This document shows, piece after piece, positions 35,233 to 47,996 of a stretch of 64,000 bases of DNA (its first letter is position 1; each line of letters begins with the position of its first letter). Below the pieces are notes generated by a model, which ran no database searches, was not told the DNA's origin, and saw nothing but the letters and a program-made list of their open reading frames with translations. Made by a program: the position numbers and the translations under genes. Origin of the DNA: Pelobates cultripes. Its lineage: Eukaryota; Chordata; Amphibia; Anura; Pelobatidae. The stretch is from the NCBI GenBank assembly GCA_933207985.1, contig OW240916.1, forward strand, positions 136,322,036 to 136,386,035, given 5' to 3'.

Positions 35233-35944
35233 GCTGTGACTTGCAGTATGTTTCTGTTCACCGGTCTCAGTACCTGTCAGAGGGATTCCAGGTTCTGCTT
35301 GTTCCTGACCCTGTGTAATGTTATTGTGCCCAGTTTACGTATGGCCTGTTTGCCTGGATATTGACTCAACTTGTCTTAAGCCCCTAATGCATGTTCCATT
35401 TGCTGAACTGACTGAAGCTATTATTAAGATAACTGCTCATCATGATGCTAAAGAGACACTATAGACACGATTACAGCTAAATATAGTTGTTCTGGTGTGT
35501 ATAGTATGTCCCTGCTGGAATATTAATATAAACACTGCCTTTTCAGAGACATTGTTTACATTACTACCTAGGAACACCTATAATGTCAGTCGCTCAGACG
35601 CCCTGCATGGAGGCACTGAACATTTCTCATAGAGATGCACATGCGCAATAGCCGCCCAATGCTTTGGCTGAGATCATCACATCTAAAATGAACTTGTAAG
35701 GACTCTTTTAAAACAAATATCTGACAATAATTATTTTTCTCCTCATGTTCAGTAAGCATGTCAGTAGCGGAGATATAAATCTCCTGTCACTGGTTACATA
35801 TACAGTAATTAGCAGCTCTCTACTGTTTTCACAAACTGCCTTTCAAACAATGAAATGATATCAGAGCAGCTGGCAATGTCAGGCAGCATTTATCTAACCA
35901 GGCAGTTTATTCTTCACCCTAATTGTGGCTGTATGACGGTTTAA

Positions 35945-36612
35945 GGGACTCACTGAAGTGGTATTGCTGCAGTGTCCCTGTAAAATATTGCAGTTTTAGA
36001 CTGTTAAGATTGCGTAGATTATTTTAGAGTGTTAAGATTTCCTCTAGTGGCTGTCTACCAGACAGTGACTAGAGGCGCTTCCTGCGGTTTCATGGAGTTT
36101 GACTCTGTGGAATGACATTGTCACACTTTGCATGAGGACATCTAACGTCCTGCAAAATCCCATAGGAAAGCATTCATACAATGCTTTCCTATAAACAAGG
36201 CCTAATGCATGCGAGGCGATCACCGCTACATGCATTAGGTTCCCCGCTATCGGCTGCTGTTGGAGAATGAGGAGACAGACCCAGTGTCCAGGGATATAAT
36301 CATTTCAGGGGTTTAAAGGCACGTGCATATTGAGACCGGCAGGGGAGATCTCAGGATCTCCCCTGTCGGCTCATGCAGAGCCGGCGCTATCTGAGCGCCG
36401 GCTCTGCTCTCAGCCTCCCTCCCCACCGACCCACATGCAGGGAGGGAGGCAGGAGAGGACCCGGCGGAGCTATTGCCGGCAGCTCCGCCGGGTTCCTCTC
36501 GCGAGATATGAGCGTTGCCGCGGCAACGCTCAAATCTCGCGAGAGTGAACTCTAGCCCCACAGTTAGGAATACAGTTTTGTATTCTTGTATTCTGAATAC
36601 TATAGTGTTCCA
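35945..36612. mobile_element. TTAA-flanked element with GC-rich module
   Basis: TTAA (35941-35944) is followed by GGGACTCACTGAAGTGG; the right edge ATAGTGTTCCA is followed by TTAA (36613-36616). The left body matches 9412-9878. The right half holds a GC-rich, palindromic module (about 36313-36560: CGCGAGA sites, GCGTTGCCGCGGCAACGC, GAGAGTGAACTCTAGC) that recurs inverted inside the hAT element at 54200-54460. Non-coding. Confidence 0.65.
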
Positions 36613-37464
36613 TTAATGTAATGTATTCTGTGTTTAAAACAGATACACACACAATCTGACGCAACCATACACTATACATTTAACACTGAAAACCACAGTC
36701 AACAAATGCATTAGAAATTTTATTAAACAATTCCCAAAAGGATATCCTGAATAATGACATAAGTTCATTCTATTTCTGCAGCAAACATCGCTAGATAATA
36801 GCCTTGCTAATGGGAACTGGCACATATTATTAAAGTCTCACAGCTCCCCCCAAGGGAAAGATGAAAAATCTGAAAAGAAAATGACTTTCCAAATATTCCA
36901 CTGTGGCTGAGGACAGAAATGTACCTAGACGTGGATGAAGATAATTAATTGTCATTTATAAGGAAGTAGAAAGTTTTCACAGAGCTGTACAACATTGTGA
37001 AGCTACACATTTGTGGACAAAGAGTTGCATAAAAGGCAAAAATTCCGGTGCTGCTCACAGAGGGACAGACAATATTAAACACAGATATACTCAATCTGTT
37101 TACTTTCCAATTTTACTAAATTGACAAGATATTTACAAGATTTCTATATCTGTAGTGTTTCTCTCTCCTTAAATGAAATCTTTAATTTTCTTTTTGTTAT
37201 TGTTTGACCTTATAAAGCTTTTGTATTCTTACACTGTATATTTAATATTGTTCATTTGAATTTCCTACATTACCAATATCAAAAACACATACAATCCTGA
37301 TTCATATGTAATACAAACTTACAGTTTCAATAAAATACCAAATAATTACAATGAATGTATAGTGTTTGGCAATTAATGCACAAACCTCCTGATCCAATCC
37401 AGATATGTTAGCAACATCCCACTCACACTGCATTGGCCCACTTAGCAGGTCACATATTACTTAC

Positions 37465-37650
37465 GTCTTCAGATTCGAATACGTGGCAGATCATTTTGTA
37501 CTGTCTCTTGCCATCCTGGGATGGGTGGGATGCCTCTACACTTTCCTGAGAGTTGGAGCGTGGCATACGCCGACGTGCCATAAGGACAACTATGTTTCCA
37601 ATATCCGCAATGTAAGAGATGGTCCTCAGAGGATGATCCATCATTGTCTC
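37465..37650 (-). CDS. APBA1: APBA1 exon: PTB core with Mint-specific loop
   Basis: A 186-nt exon of 62 codons, phase 0. The acceptor is TTCCTATCAG and the donor GTAAGT. It begins [19 protein letters not shown], continues [18 protein letters not shown] and ends [15 protein letters not shown]. The segment carries the strands that contact the NPxY ligand and the long polar loop ([18 protein letters not shown]) that sets Mint PTB domains apart from other PTBs. The loop wording points to APBA1 among the three paralogues. Confidence 0.96.
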
Positions 37651-40037
37651 CTGATAGGAAAAAGAAGACACATACTGAGAGGAAAGAACAAGAGTCATGG
37701 GAGGGCACGGGCCAAACTCTTTCCAGCCTGAAGATATGGACGCAGTGTTGACAATATCTGGCTCAGCTGCAATGAATTAAGCATTTTCCTACGTTTTCTA
37801 GCTTTGCTGAACTCAATGTCAGAGATGACAACTATTTACAGAGCAGTCTGCTAGCAGGCATCAAAAGACCCAGTTTTAATAATCAGTAATATATTAGTCT
37901 GGTACTGTGCCTGGACATAGCAGGTCCTGAAATAACAATTAGAGGACACTCATTTTATGCCACATAATCATCACTTTATGTTAGGCACAAAGTAATAAAT
38001 ACCCTCAATGCTACAATGAGGCTGGACTCTGGGGCTCCTTTCAGCACGGATGGCACGCTTACGGCTTCTGCAGAGATGCCGATGCCGAAAGTCGTTCCGC
38101 CAACATTCATTGTTTGAGATTGTATGCTGACCATTGTCAGACAATGAACGGCACAGTGTCCATGAAAATTAGCCAGCACGGAACTCTTGTGGGTTTTTTT
38201 TCTTCACTTAACTACTAATTTAGTCATTTCATTATACAAACCAGAGCAGAGCACAGGTTTTGCTCCAGCTAACACAGAACACTTACACAGCATAACTTTG
38301 CTGCTATGCCAGAAACAAAAATTGTCCCAAGACACTGTTAAACTGTTCTGTTGAATGGAAATAAGACTTAACAACTTTTTGATGCTAAATAACTATTTTT
38401 TGCTCCATTTGGTGAGATTCTTTTGATACAATTTAACATAGGATTCCATTGGGACATTCTTCTTCTGCATGGTAATTTGCAGATATTTTACCTTCCATTG
38501 GTTCACTCTGTCATGTACACACGTTTTAAGAACCAATGTCGAGTTATGGTGGAGGAAGTGTCATTTGAGTTCCACAGTCCATAGAATTAATTCAGTCTTA
38601 ACAAGATAATCACAAATACAGAAATACTTTGTAGAGGATTAAAATAAAATGTATCTCATACATATGTCAGAGCGGAAATTTACTGCTTGGAGTGACATTC
38701 ATAGTGCTTCAAATAAAATGAACACTCTGCACTAGCTTGTCCACAGGGCATTGCCTCAAGTTTGCATTTAGATTAGTATTTGAGTGATGACCTTTTCTAG
38801 GAAGGAGAAATTATAGCTAGATAATATTTATGGATTATTGATTGTAGAACAGTGTCAATGATGTGCAAGTATTTGACCTAAAAAGTGGTACTGCGAGTAC
38901 CTTCTATGCATACTGCTGCCAACATTTAGGGATGCAAGGCACAGCGTGCATTGTGGAGGCTGTCTATGACATTTCATTTATCAATACCTACACTCGGTAA
39001 GCTGGCACATCCAATGAAGCTACACCCCCTAATAATCGTGGTACGTTATTTCTTGTAGCTTTTTTTTACCGACACTGGCTGTGATAAATGTATTAGTCCA
39101 GTGATGAAAAGTGGAGTGCACATGTTTGGGAATAGATATACTTTTCATAACATAATAAAAGTTCAAGTTCATTTTCATAAACTAGTTCACATTCATTTTC
39201 CACCATAGGTCCAAAAATGTATAATCTATACATGCACAGTTCTATTAGAATGTGGCGTATATACAAAAAATAGGTATCAGTATTTCTAACTTTCTTGTCC
39301 ATGTTTTCATTGTACAATTCCTGCAATTACCACAATAAAAATAAACAAAAACTATCACACATAACGTAAGGCATGTTAAAGAACATTACTGACCCCTTAG
39401 TCAAAAAATTTACGTTGGATGACCAGGAAAGCTAGAGAGGTAGAATGTGGTTGTTGGAGGAACAGGAAATATGAAGGATATTTGTGATATGGCTCTTGGC
39501 GAGGGAACATTGGTGTTGAGTATGGTTAGTGGGAAAATTTGGCTGCAGGGACATGAAGGCAAGGCTGACCCAGCAGTGGAGGGCTCTTAAAATATGGGTG
39601 TTGAAAGAAGAAAATGGTGGCAACAGACATAAGGGAGTTTGAGGGCAAAGGACGTCTAGATAAGGGGCAGACAGACAAAAGATAATGCAGAATAAGCAAT
39701 GAACTACCAAAGCACAGATGCTTTGTGCAGATCAAGCTAGTATTTATTAAAGCTCTGCTAGAAACATGCTCAATTGCCATGACAACAATCGTAGATGATC
39801 AGTTTGGGATATTCATAATTCATACACCTGCCAAGTAACTGTACAATTATTTGCATGCTGTGCTGTTTCTAGAGCCAATTTCCTGAATTTTTCAAGAATG
39901 TGATAACGCAGCTTTGAATTCCTGTCACTAGAAGGAAAAGTCACCATTTAGAATATAGAATGGATTTTTAGTTAAAATGGAATGTGCCCTTATGTACAAA
40001 TGTTGCATAAACACAACTAAAAGGATATCAAGCAAAC

Positions 40038-40094
40038 ATAAGGAAATTTGCTTTTATCTACTGGATTCCAGTAGATAAAAGCAAATTTCCTTAT
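40038..40094. repeat. Perfect 28-bp palindrome with 1-base spacer
   Basis: Arms 40038-40065 and 40067-40094 are exact inverted copies (arm starts ATAAGGAAATTTGCTTTTAT) around one T. Similarity ends at the arm edges. No neighbouring gene other than the APBA1 intron. Confidence 0.95.
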
Positions 40095-41028
40095 CTACAG
40101 CCGAACTAGTGCTTTAGTAAAAACATGTGTTCTCCAAATTAGCTGAATTACATTTATTCAAAATGGTACCTTTTACCAAAATCCCCTCTTTTCGGCAAAT
40201 AGAGCACTACATTACTTATGTGCTATAACACTAAGGATCTCATCCGTGGATTTTCATTGGAAACAAATTCTCTGTAACTCGTGCTCTATCTTTGGATCAA
40301 CTTGAAGAATTATTAGATTGATTTATGATTGTTTAACAGAATTCTATTCTTGCATAAACAAAGCTCACATAAATTCTACATATTATCTTATCTGTTATTT
40401 CAGAAATCTGTGCTTTTTTTTTTTAAACATCCAGTAAAATAATTGTGGTGTTTATAACTGCATCCACCAACAGACAGATACTCAATGGGAGGGTTTCACA
40501 TCTATGACCTCATAACATACATTCACTACAGAAGCCAAGTAGAAGGATGTATAAATATGACCTCACAATGCACATTCTGTCACAGGAATAAAGGTGCAGG
40601 TGTGTAGTAATAAACATCTGTGAGGAACACAATCCACATCTTCTAGGTGCACACTGCTCATAAAAACAACAACTCTACAGAAAAACCCAAAGAAAAGGCA
40701 AAGCCCAAGAAAAAAAGAGGAAGACTGAACAGATACAATATTCCATAGAATTGTTGTGTCAACCACTGTGGTCCTATGGCTTGAATAACATCTAATGACT
40801 GGATGCTGCAGTGAGACAGTCAGGCAATAGTCATTGAGGGGCACTCAGGATGGGAGCCAATCACAGTGATGATTTGCCTTAGCAGTCAGTTTATGCAATG
40901 TGAGATCAATCAGTGTTCAGAGATCAATCAGTGTTCTAGTTAGTTCAAGTTAGTTATGGTTAGGGTTGGTTGGTGCCAAGTAAAGTTTTGGTTAGAAAAA
41001 GCATCAAAGTGTGACAGTGATAAGTATT

Positions 41029-41585
41029 GTTATGGACAGAAGAATTAAAATAAAATGGCTATTTACTAATGTCTATTTATTCTGTGTTCACTATGTTAAA
41101 ACTGGCTGCTAGAGTAAATATTCCCTTCCCCCCCTACAATGTATTCAGTCACTATTTCCTCTGCAAATTCCTCCCATCCTGCTAGCCTCCCCCCTTTCCA
41201 TCGAGCAAGCCTCATGTAACAAAATTCCTCTGTTAAAAGAACATCTTCCTTTATTAAACTCCTCCCCCACTTCCTTTGTGCAAAGTAACAGCTAACAAAA
41301 TAGAGAATCACTGTTAAAGTAACTACTACTCACTTCCCCCCTCCCATCGTGTAACCAGGATGGAGCTGGAATGTGGGTGGGAGAAGTCTGTAATGACGAC
41401 ACTACATCCTGTAGGGGGAGTTTAGACAAGACCCCAATTGATGAATGTATACTGTATGTTAACTGTGACTCTGTACATGACGTATTTCTGCTTTAAAAGG
41501 GAATTGTACCCCCTGGAATAAAGGCCACTCTGGAGTTCTTCATAAACCTGCAATGTGTCCGGTGTGATTTACTTCCAGAAAACAT
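41029..41585 (+). mobile_element. Possible solo LTR of an endogenous retrovirus
   Basis: The stretch can be read from TG (TGTTATGGACAG) to CA (CCAGAAAACA). It has promoter-like CTTTAAAAGGG near 41491, AATAAA at 41517-41522, then a short GT-rich tail (CAATGTGTCCGGTGTG), the order seen in LTR U3-R-U5. No internal viral genes and no clear target duplication were found. It could instead be another kind of repeat. Confidence 0.4.
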
Positions 41586-42626
41586 GCGCACAATCAATTT
41601 AGAAAGGAGTAGATAGACAAATAATCAAAGTTTCTTTGATCTAAAACAGTATGGTAACACAGACAGTGCCCCATTATCAAATAATATCAATGAGAAGCAA
41701 GGGAAGAGGTATATAAATAATAGGCCGTGTCTCTCATTTGATCATAAAAAACCTGGCAAGTTAACTCACATCAGGCTGATTGTAAAACAAGCTGGCAACC
41801 TCACTGAGAGCAGAGCATGACATATTAGCGATTCCATTTCTATAAACATGTCCCATTGCCCCAAGTGTAATGCACATTTGTCTAATAATCCACTTTTAGG
41901 GGCAATTCCTTTGTGCCCACAAACTCCAGGCACTAGGAATAGGGCCAGTACGGTGGGAGAGGAGCCTGGAATCAGGACTGTTTTCCCAGATTCGGGACAG
42001 TTGACAGGCAAAGATCATCAAACATACATAGAGATCTAGAAATATTTATAGTGTGAATATCAAAAACAGTACAGAGATTTTTTTAAAGGCAAACTTAGAA
42101 AGCTTATTAAGAATCAAAGAGTAAATATAGGCATAAAATTGGCGCCTACTATTTACAGTTAAAAATCATGGCTAAAATACGCCTCACAAACCTCCCTTGT
42201 GGTCTTAATATTCAGTTCTAATCTCCGACACTCATTTCTTTAAACATAATCCAGCCTGCTTGATCTGAGAATCAATACAATTTTATCACCTACTCTCACT
42301 CTCACTTTTGGTCACCTGGCTTGTTTGTTCATCTTAGGCTACAAGTACTGATAGGTGAATAGTGATATTTCAACTAAGTTGGATAATATTTTTATACTTC
42401 CAATATGCTTTTTACTAAAAATAAAATAAAATTGTTTTCTTTTAAGTTTACTCATGGTCTTTGTATTTCTTTTCAGCCAATTTCCCCTATCAGAATTTGT
42501 ATTTGCCATTCATGTTTGGACAAAAACATTCAAGTAATTAATGTAACATTGAAGTCTTGATCTGATACCCAAAAAGGGTTGAGTAAGTAATAAGGGCATA
42601 ACCCAAACATACATATTGATGAAAAC

Positions 42627-44118
42627 TAATGAAGGCAAACCCCACCTGGGGACATGGCTTCAACGAATTACCACCCATAAGATATCACAACATTCTTGGA
42701 GGTAAGTGAACATAAAAGTTATAGATCTTTGTTATATAAGAAAAAGGTTAATCTAGTACACCTATCTTAATTGTGGGTTTATACTTTTATTGTAGAACCT
42801 ATTCTTACTATGGGAACTACTCTATAAATATGACTATACACCTGTCTGGCCTATTATTATATCCTGACTAATGCTTAACATTATAACCTGGCCTTTAAAC
42901 TACTATATTTAATCGATTTATATTTTATATTGTAGTTATTAGTCCTGGTCTACTCATCTTTTGTTCTTGACCGACATGGGGACAATTGTATCTAGGGTGA
43001 CCTTATGTTTTCTCTTTGAATGATTCCTGAAACCTTGATAGTAGATCTCAGTGGCTTGGATTTCATTAATACTATCTAACCATTGAATCATATCCATACA
43101 GTTATTAGGGTGTAGCTGTGTTTATCACCTTAATTGTAGCTGGTTACAGCTTCATTGAAGTTAGTATTCCAGCTATTGTGAGCTTATGGATTGCCACATT
43201 AACTTGGACTTTACTGCTGCAAGCTGCTACAAGTATTTACATTGAATTCTCCCTAATATGAATTCTGTTAAGTGCCTATATATACATATCTATTGATCTC
43301 TTTGTTTTGGTATGATCTGTTTACGGTTTCCAGCCTCTGAAATATGTACACCACGCCTTCTAGGGAACACTAATACAACTATCTCAGGCTTTAGACCCTA
43401 CATTCCATACAAGGTCACTTAAAAAGTATTAATCTCACTTTTGGCATACATATTGGGTGCAATTAACATCTGGCATGCATATGTATTTATTTATTTATTT
43501 ATTTCTCTGTAAGTTCAGGGTTAGGTTAAAAGTTAATACATTCTCTTTATAGGGCCGCTCTAGAGTTAATTGATTCATGCAAAATTGTGGATTGGATTTT
43601 TTTCTTAAAGCCACTCGACTAACTAAATTATTCAGTCTCTGCTATAATATAATCAACTTAACCTGTTGATCTCTTCAATATATAAATCTCCCCTTGTCTG
43701 TTCAATATTCTGGCTTGATTCAAAAACCCGACTAAGGCCATTTAAATACAATATAACTTTCTCCTAAATTATTGTAGCTGAAAAGGTATCGAATTGAACC
43801 ATGCACCATTCTTGCACAAAGTTACACGATGATTCTGCTGAATGCTACCACTCTAATGGAGATGTTTTGCACTTATACGTGCTGGACTTAGAATTAATGA
43901 TCCTCGGCCTATTGGCTTTCCTCTTTTTATTATTACTTACACACCTAATCATTTTTTTATTTTTGCACTTTTTTGTGTTGTGAGTTTCTTTTGTGTGTGT
44001 TTTTCTTATCCAATAAAGATTTATAGCGTTTATGTTCAGTTACCTCCAATAATGATATGATCTCTTATGCGTTGTAATTCTTTGAAGCCAGGCCCCTAGG
44101 TGGGGTTTTCCTTCATTA
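42627..44118. mobile_element. Element with ~125-bp inverted termini, superfamily unknown
   Basis: The left terminus (42627-42750, TAATGAAGGCAAACCCCACC) and the complement of the right one (43995-44118, TTAATGAAGGAAAACCCCAC) align over about 120 bases with scattered differences (for example GGAGGTAAGTGAACATAAA against GGAGGTAACTGAACATAAA). The ~1.25-kb interior has no transposase that I can recognise. The target duplication is unclear (possibly TAA or TTAAT). Confidence 0.65.
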
Positions 44119-44515
44119 ATCCTTATCTTATGTCTGCCATGTTAAAGCAGTGCTAGTAAGAAACCACACACACAGTGATTTATTACACTGCCTACAACCC
44201 CAGGTACAATATATAAATACATGTTAAAACAAGTTGCCAGCTGAATCGTATTTAATGATTTATAAAAACAATGCCCTGGCTAGCAAGTATAAAAATAAAA
44301 CAAAAATTAACATGTTAATATGCAGGCAAATACAGAAACAATTAAAAGAAGTCAAGCTGTTAATATTTAGCCTCCATAAGTCTATATTTAAACAGGCAGG
44401 GATCCTTCCAACTGTCGGTTAGATTGTTGGAAACCAAACAAAGCACAATTAAGAATAACAATGTCACTTTAAAACAATGGTAAGGTCAGTGCTGCATGGA
44501 GTCTTCAGTCCTTAC

Positions 44516-44602
44516 CTGCGTGTCTGCATTTAATACTTTTATCCTCTGCGTAGAAATGAAGAGATCCACTTCTGTCATAGGCTGTGCCTCTCCTTCGGCA
44601 GC
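44516..44602 (-). CDS. APBA1: APBA1 exon: middle strands of PTB domain
   Basis: An 87-nt exon of 29 codons, phase 0 at both ends. The acceptor is TATTTTTTAG and the donor GTAAGG. It reads [20 protein letters not shown] followed by IKVLNADTQ. The [15 protein letters not shown] text forms central beta strands of the PTB fold. The variable AAEGEAQP start matches the known loop after the basic insert. Confidence 0.93.
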
Positions 44603-45992
44603 CTAAAAAATACATACTGGGTAATCAATTTCCACCTGGGTCAGAAAGCCGTGAGTTGGTATTGTACTGGCAGACAGACTAAACACTGAGCACCTACTAT
44701 CAGAACAACAGCTGGTAGTAATGTAGAACACTTTTTTCATTTATTCTAAAACATGCCTCTATATTACAGTCAGGCTTTCTATATATTGGCTATAAATTAC
44801 AGTGATAGGTTGATGATTTGTTTTCTTGTGTGTTATTTATGGATACAAATGTCAATATCTCTGATTATCAAAATATCTGAGAGTCCAAGATCAAAATGTA
44901 ATTTTGGTTTATAAAAACATTTCATCTAATCACTTCTCAAAGTCCAGGGCCTTTGTTTTAGCTACCGGGTTAATTGGTCATCATTTCAGTATTGCAATGT
45001 CTTTAGAGAAATCTTGGAAATCTGAAAGACATTACTGTAATCACACACATTTCAAAATGCAGGACTGTATACCTTTTCAGTGGCAAACAGATCTCTGTTC
45101 TAACCAGAACAATCAAAATGTTTTACACAGCTTTCTATAATAGGTAATGCCAAGTATGTTTTGGATGAAATAATTATTGGAAATTGGATAGCCATTGTTA
45201 ACCTTTGATTCCTAATGACGTACTAATGGTGTTCTGATAATAGGATTTTCTTAAGCACACTCTTACTGTCAACAACAATACACATATAACAAACAGCCAA
45301 GACTTACATGGGAATTTTCAGTACCTCGAATTACTACACAATTAATACATACAGTATATTAAATTCATCAAGGAAGGGAATTGCTAATGCATCAGTCAGT
45401 TACATGATACAAGCATTTTTGCATCCAGCAATTTGGAAAAAAACTAAAAGAAAACACTTGTGGGCAGAGGAAAGCAGTTAATGAGTATCAAAAATGTTAA
45501 AGCATATAGTTTCTTGCTTTTTGTTACACACATAAATGAAATGCCACTGTACTGCATGCTACACATAGAGAGTGAGGCCTGCCACCTTGGGAGTAAATAA
45601 GGGTAATGCTGTACCCTGTTTTTAAGGGGGCACCTTAAATCAATGAAATTAAGTGACAGCTCCTAAGGCTGTAGGATACCCTGCATTTGTTTTCTTCATA
45701 CTAGGCTCTGGGATCCTGATAGGAGCTCTTCCTAAACATTTTTTAAATGAGTTTCCTAATGCCTCAAATGATCATGACACCATTTAAATGAGAACAATGA
45801 CTTAATGGCCAGTGAGAAAAATAAGGACATGTTTATTTTGACAAAAAAAATTAATAAAATGGCTAGATCTGATGAGATTCAAATCAGGAGACGATTTGCT
45901 GGATGCAGAAATAATGAAATAGAAAATAAAAAAAGTAAAAACCAAATTAAAAAGGCAAGCATAACATCAAAATGCATGAGATTGTACTGCAC
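44603..45992 (-). other. APBA1: APBA1 intron (1.4 kb) after the microexon
   Basis: It begins GTGCAG, a weak donor, and ends TTTTTTAG on the minus strand. No element identified. Confidence 0.85.
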
Positions 45993-46025
45993 CTTCTTCC
46001 TGCTTTTGGCTAATTTCTGGGCCAT
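45993..46025 (-). CDS. APBA1: APBA1 33-nt microexon inside the PTB domain
   Basis: Eleven codons, MAQKLAKSRKK, a strongly basic insert between the first PTB helix and the strand starting [15 protein letters not shown]. The acceptor reads ATGCTAAGCAG; the donor is AAG followed by GTGCAG, a weak match to the GTRAGT consensus. Length is a multiple of three and both ends are phase 0, so skipping keeps the frame. The peptide matches what is known of Mint-family PTB inserts. Size, phase and weak donor suggest regulated inclusion, which is inference; the sequence cannot show isoform use. Confidence 0.9.
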
Positions 46026-47996
46026 CTGCTTAGCATGAAATAAACAGAGACAGGAATATGGTTAGAAAATAAGATACAAGCGCTAACCCATGCTGGGAGA
46101 TCAAGCAGGTGGATGTGACAGGCCTTTAAAATATCCGTCTAGATTGGTGTAATCCAATGTTTACACCAGTTTCACTCTCCAGTGGTATGGGTAAAATAGA
46201 AACTTCTCTGTGGCTTGTTAAAATGTTTCCTTCCCATGTCACACACCTCAGAGTCCCCCTTGCAAATACAGCCTGATAAGCAACGCATGTTATTTAACTC
46301 TATAATGCAAGAGGCTCAACTACACAGATAGAGAAATGTTATTATGTACCGTTATCATGGTTTGCTTGTTTTTTTTAAACATAAAGCACCAATTAATACT
46401 GTGATAATGCACAAATTTAACATACGCCCACCACAAAAACTTCTAGTGAAACATGAATTTAATTGCATGGAGACAACTCATTAATATATGGATTGCAGAA
46501 AAGGAAGATGTAGGGAATTTAACCCATCAGCCCTAGGTTTTAACGCAACAAAACAGATTTTCACAAGGTTATAAATTATAGGCTGAAAATGTAAAGGATA
46601 GAAAATCACCCTTGCTGTGATTTTCATGATCATCATACTTGCCCTGTGTCAACATCAATGACATTAAATATTCAAAAGACGTACTATACACAGATTTTAA
46701 CGATGATTATTTTACAGGGGAGCCAAGATGGTGCCTTACCATGGATCAAATAAATCTATTCTATCCACCATCAGGAAAAAACACAGACTATGAGATTTAT
46801 CCACTCAATTGAAAGTGCATTTGCAAAAATTAAGCTGAAATAGTGGATTTGGAAAAATTTACCCAACTTTGCTATAGTCACAAGATGAATATTTCAAAAA
46901 TTACTAAATAAATTAATTTTAAAAAGCTAAAAAGGTTATATGCAAGATAGACCCCAAATCTGTAAACAAAGACACTTAACAAAAATAATAAAAAAAAAAT
47001 AGGTGAATGAATATAAGCTGCTACAACAGTAATGTGGGTCCTCCTCACACTAATAAAACACATTATGTAACCAATATACTGAGTGACAAGGTGTCATAAT
47101 CAAAACACTAGTTTGTAAGTGGAGCACTAAACAGTAGGTATATGTGTAAAATACAATAAACACACTCACTCTATACATGGTGAAAGGAGCACTAGAACAC
47201 AATATGCTCAGGATATACACAGTAAATAAAAGAGACAACAATATATAGTGCAACACTGTGTTTTCAATTTCTCAATCGTAGAGGAGTCCCCAAATTAACA
47301 CACTCACATGATATAGAGTCTATAAAAGATTGGCTCAAATCTGTAGCACATGTGTGGCTTAAAGGTGGCACACTCCCTTCTCCAGATACTTGGATGTATA
47401 TGCTCAAACGAAAGCAAAGAAATATCAATGGTTCAGTAAACATGTCAAATGGTGATAATAGGCAAGTATGTAAAGCAGAGCTCACTTGATATTGAGCCTA
47501 CAAAAGCCAGCTCTAATATATACCACAAGGTACTAAATATAAGGTGGTACTCTCCTTGATGAAAGATGGACCCGGCAAAAAGGATATCGCTTGTAGATTG
47601 TGTATTAAAATATCTTGAGTGATGAAATAAAATATACATTTAAAAACTAATTTAAGACAAACTGAACTAAAAACAATTAAAGCAAAGTATGATCCTCTTT
47701 GTTGCATTTCGTAGAAACTGGGCTTTTTCAGTGGGATTATGTGTTGCCTGTGACAGGAATCCCTTTTGAAGTGTGCTCTGTTGCTTCCAATGACCAGGTC
47801 AGTCAATCAGAGTTAGCTTTGGGTTACATCTAGCCTTCTGTATGCTTTTCGTATAATCCAGATTTAATTTTAACAGCCTTCGTATGTAATCCATCTACAT
47901 CTAAACAGTTGCGTTGGATAGTTGTGCCTTAGGGGCACTGAACAGCCATGGAGAAAAATGACAACTATTCTGACAGATGTAATGGTTTACATCCAC

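Larger units (their letters stand above)
34087..37464 (-). other. APBA1: APBA1 intron (3.4 kb) with hAT and TTAA elements
   Basis: GTAAGT to ACAG on the minus strand. It contains the elements at 34402-35232 and 35945-36612 and a TTAA-family fragment at about 35450-35700. Confidence 0.85.
37651..44515 (-). other. APBA1: APBA1 intron (6.9 kb)
   Basis: GTAAGG to TCAG on the minus strand. It holds the palindrome at 40038-40094, the LTR-like stretch at about 41029-41585 and the long-TIR element at 42627-44118. Bases 37651-40037 show no recognised feature. Confidence 0.85.

Noticed and set aside
36313..36561. Overlapping open frames on both strands, CpG-rich, looked like a first exon with a CpG island
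   Set aside because: The GC-rich module is repeated inside a hAT element at 54200-54460 and lies within a TTAA element, so it is mobile DNA.
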